Assembly (NCBI GenBank): GCA_016177385.1
Contig: JACOVJ010000054.1
Location: forward strand, 1-40,027
DNA length: 40,027 bases
Direction: 5' to 3'
Source: Candidatus Niyogiibacteriota bacterium
GTDB taxonomy: Bacteria; Patescibacteriota; Minisyncoccia; HO2-45-28
This document shows positions 38,842-40,027 of this stretch, in pieces (position 1 is the stretch's first letter; each line of letters starts with the position of its first letter). The position numbers were made by a program, and so were the translations under genes. The notes under the pieces were generated by a model that saw only the letters and a program-made list of their open reading frames with translations, ran no database searches and was not told the DNA's origin.

Positions 38842-38901
38842 ACGGCGAGCAACAGTTCTGGCGACGCTCGTAAGAGCAGAACCACAGTCGTCGCCCGCCG
38901 T
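38842..38901 (-). repeat. guide array unit 6 (next to the protein gene)
   Basis: Outer stem ACGGCGGGCGAC / GTTGCTCGCCGT with two G-U pairs on the minus strand. First 9-mer CTGTGGTTC (38879-38887), inner hairpin GCTCTTACGAGC, GT box, second 9-mer CGCCAGAAC (38855-38863). The inner stem GCTC/GAGC replaces GTCT/AGAC with pairing kept. Confidence 0.8.
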
Positions 38902-38911
38902 TCATTCCGGT

Positions 38912-40027
38912 TCACGCCGCGGATTCCTGTTCCGCCGGCAGTTGTTTCTCGAGCTTCCACCACTCGCGCCAGAGCCATTCGGCGAACTTCGTCACGGTCC
39001 TCCAGATCGCCATCCGCTGGATGTGCATGTCAGAGTACCGTTTTTTGCCGTCCACGACCTCGGGCGGATGTTTTGCGCGGAACTTCTTTTTGTACTCGAT
39101 GAGGCGCCCGCCCCATTCTGATTTCGGGCGCTTGAGGAACTGGTCGCCCAAAAGATACAGAGCTTGCCGCGCATCCGGACTCCAGTTGGCGACCTCGCCG
39201 CCGCGCCGGCGCGCGAAACGTCCGTCATCGAGCAGATGAACGCCGCAAAACGCTTTGAATTTTGCGGCCGACGCAAATCGCCGAATGTCGCCCACGGCTG
39301 CGATGATGCGCGCGGAAATGGCGGGTCCGCACCCCACGACCTCCGAAAGGATGTCGCGGTATACGGGAAGCGCCTCCGCCGCGTTTTCGAGTTCGTGATT
39401 CCGCGCGCGTTCCTCCTTGGCAAGCGCCGAGAGGATGAGGTCGCTCGCTTCGCGTTCTTCGAAAAGGTCTTCGATCGCCCCTTCCGGATACAGCCCATCC
39501 TCGGAACGGAAGATCTCGCCGATAAGGCGCTGGCGCAGGCGCTGTTCGCAGGCGATCCGCGCTTTCATGGCGTCGGTGCGCAGATTGAGCGCGCCGCGCA
39601 ATTGCATCAGGTCGCGGTCGCGGCGGGTGACGGGATAAAAATCATCCCGATGGTCGCGCACGAGCAGGGCGAGCGTTTCCGCGTCGGCATCCACGGAACG
39701 CCCGTCGCCGAACTCCGCTCGCCGGTTTTTGAGGATGAACGGCGGGATGCGGAACACGGCGGCATGGATCGCCTCGGTACGCTTCGACAGGGCAAAGGCG
39801 AGGTTGTCGCCCGAGCCGCCAAGAATCATACCGATGACGTCGCCCGTTCGGAAACCGTCGTAGGACGCGGGGACCATCGTTTCGGTTTCGGTCTCGGAGC
39901 CGCGTTTTTTGCGCGTTTTGATGTGGCGCGCGAAGATGACCGCGAGATCATCGCTCGGTTCGGCGACGCGGAAGCGCGTCGGAAACCGGCCGAGGACGAA
40001 ATCGAGTTCATCTTCTTCGGTCTCGAG
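38912..40027 (-). CDS. Nop/IS110-related protein, candidate Tas nuclease (5' end outside window)
   Basis: At least 371 residues are visible; the frame stays open through the window edge, so the ATG at 39877 is internal. The N-terminal visible part has DFVLGRFPTRFRV, RHIKTRKKRG and DVIGMILGGSGDN, then VDADAETLALLVRDH, which resembles the last acidic motif of the IS110 DEDD/RuvC-like domain. A long helical segment follows (residues near LRTDAMKARIACEQRLRQR and AKEERARNHELENA), then VVGCGPAISARIIAAVGDI, RRFASAAKFKAFCGV, the Nop/Tnp20 helix-hairpin-helix. The serine expected of IS110 recombinases seems to be missing (DGRFARRRGG at that place). With the adjacent guide array it is best read as a Tas protein, possibly of the RuvC-bearing TasR type. 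Confidence 0.7.
   Translation of the reverse strand, partial: LETEEDELDFVLGRFPTRFRVAEPSDDLAVIFARHIKTRKKRGSETETETMVPASYDGFRTGDVIGMILGGSGDNLAFALSKRTEAIHAAVFRIPPFILKNRRAEFGDGRSVDADAETLALLVRDHRDDFYPVTRRDRDLMQLRGALNLRTDAMKARIACEQRLRQRLIGEIFRSEDGLYPEGAIEDLFEEREASDLILSALAKEERARNHELENAAEALPVYRDILSEVVGCGPAISARIIAAVGDIRRFASAAKFKAFCGVHLLDDGRFARRRGGEVANWSPDARQALYLLGDQFLKRPKSEWGGRLIEYKKKFRAKHPPEVVDGKKRYSDMHIQRMAIWRTVTKFAEWLWREWWKLEKQLPAEQESAA

Larger units (their letters stand above)
38494..38901 (-). ncRNA. candidate TIGR-like tandem guide RNA array, six units
   Basis: Six hairpin units repeat every 67-71 bp. On the minus strand each reads: outer stem of 9-12 bp unique to the unit, GA, variable 9-mer, T, inner hairpin of 9-12 nt, GN, second 9-mer, T (G in one case), closing stem. 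GA is constant at the first position and GA, GT or GC at the second. The segment from GA to the last T is exactly 36 nt in units 2, 3 and 6. Three outer stems pair perfectly although their sequences differ, and three of the four non-Watson-Crick positions in the others become G-U on the minus strand but A-C on the plus, so the RNA is read from the minus strand. The array begins 10 bp after the stop of the Nop/IS110-like gene. Two 9-nt guides per unit match what I recall of TIGR arrays. Confidence 0.8.

Noticed and set aside
38494..38901. CRISPR array
   Set aside because: There is no constant direct repeat of 25 bp or more; the constant parts are only a few bases and the outer stems differ in every unit. 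No cas1 or effector gene is present, and the Cas2-like protein belongs to the PaaX-type CPR family.
38699..39121. Plus-strand open frame across the array and the end of the Nop-like gene
   Set aside because: It crosses structured RNA units and is antisense to a recognisable protein.
38912..40027. Ordinary IS110 insertion sequence with a bridge RNA
   Set aside because: A bridge RNA would be one structure with two loops, not six tandem units with different guides, and the expected serine motif is not seen. Kept as the main alternative because the 5' end is outside the window.
1..40027. tRNA and rRNA genes
   Set aside because: I looked for cloverleaf-like arms and rRNA signatures and saw none.

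Overview
The window looks like a chromosomal segment from a Patescibacteria (CPR) bacterium, probably a Parcubacteria-like lineage. Supporting signs are the small, tightly packed genes, repeated VKOR and DsbA genes, a transketolase split into two genes, a Cas2-like/PaaX-type protein, cell-surface proteins with GYAW...GWISF and NVGIG...P.AKL motifs, and many palindromic elements inserted in-frame into genes. UGA acts as stop throughout, which argues against the UGA=Gly lineages (Absconditabacteria, Gracilibacteria).

Layout. 1-4835: two small membrane or anchored proteins of unknown function, then a run for envelope disulfide formation (DsbA-like, VKOR, Cys-rich mini-protein, VKOR-thioredoxin fusion, CcdA-like, VKOR, DoxX-like). 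4881-8759: GNAT acetyltransferase, DNA polymerase IV, an unknown protein, a small lipoprotein and a MutY-like glycosylase carrying an in-frame inverted-repeat insertion. 8783-19498: anchored cyclophilin, cell-wall amidase, SpoU methyltransferase, DipZ-like thioredoxin protein, sugar-phosphate isomerase, ROK kinase, IMP dehydrogenase, an unknown protein, a 52-residue membrane protein, a FAD oxidoreductase full of palindromes and a DUF4015-like glycosidase. 19432-25512: surface and secreted proteins, including a large NVGIG-motif protein. 25513-26385: a REP-associated tyrosine transposase with its REP hairpins, two of them inside its own coding sequence. 26484-37636: DsbA, thioredoxin reductase, then central carbon metabolism (GAPDH, RpiB, Rpe, transketolase N and C subunits, PfkB kinase, class II aldolase, 2-hydroxyacid dehydrogenase) with three unknown genes.

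37666-40027 is the most unusual part. A Cas2-like gene lies between two related, almost loopless palindromes. Beyond it, on the minus strand, a Nop/IS110-like protein (5' end outside the window) is followed 10 bp after its stop codon by six tandem stem-loop units of 52-60 bp at 67-71 bp spacing. Each unit has a unique outer stem, a conserved GA, a variable 9-mer, T, an inner hairpin, GN, a second variable 9-mer and T (or G once), then the closing stem. Two 9-nt variable segments per unit and about 36 nt inside the outer stem match what I recall of TIGR-Tas (tandem interspaced guide RNA) systems. I interpret the locus as a TIGR-Tas system or a close relative, not an ordinary IS110 transposon.

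The window also holds several dispersed palindrome families: 74-bp elements enclosing DnaA-box-like sequences, short hairpins sharing the same arms, MITE-like elements with AGAATCC-type ends, and REP hairpins. Many genes have a -10 hexamer only 5-9 nt before the start codon, which suggests leaderless mRNAs. All calls come from reading the sequence; no database search was run.
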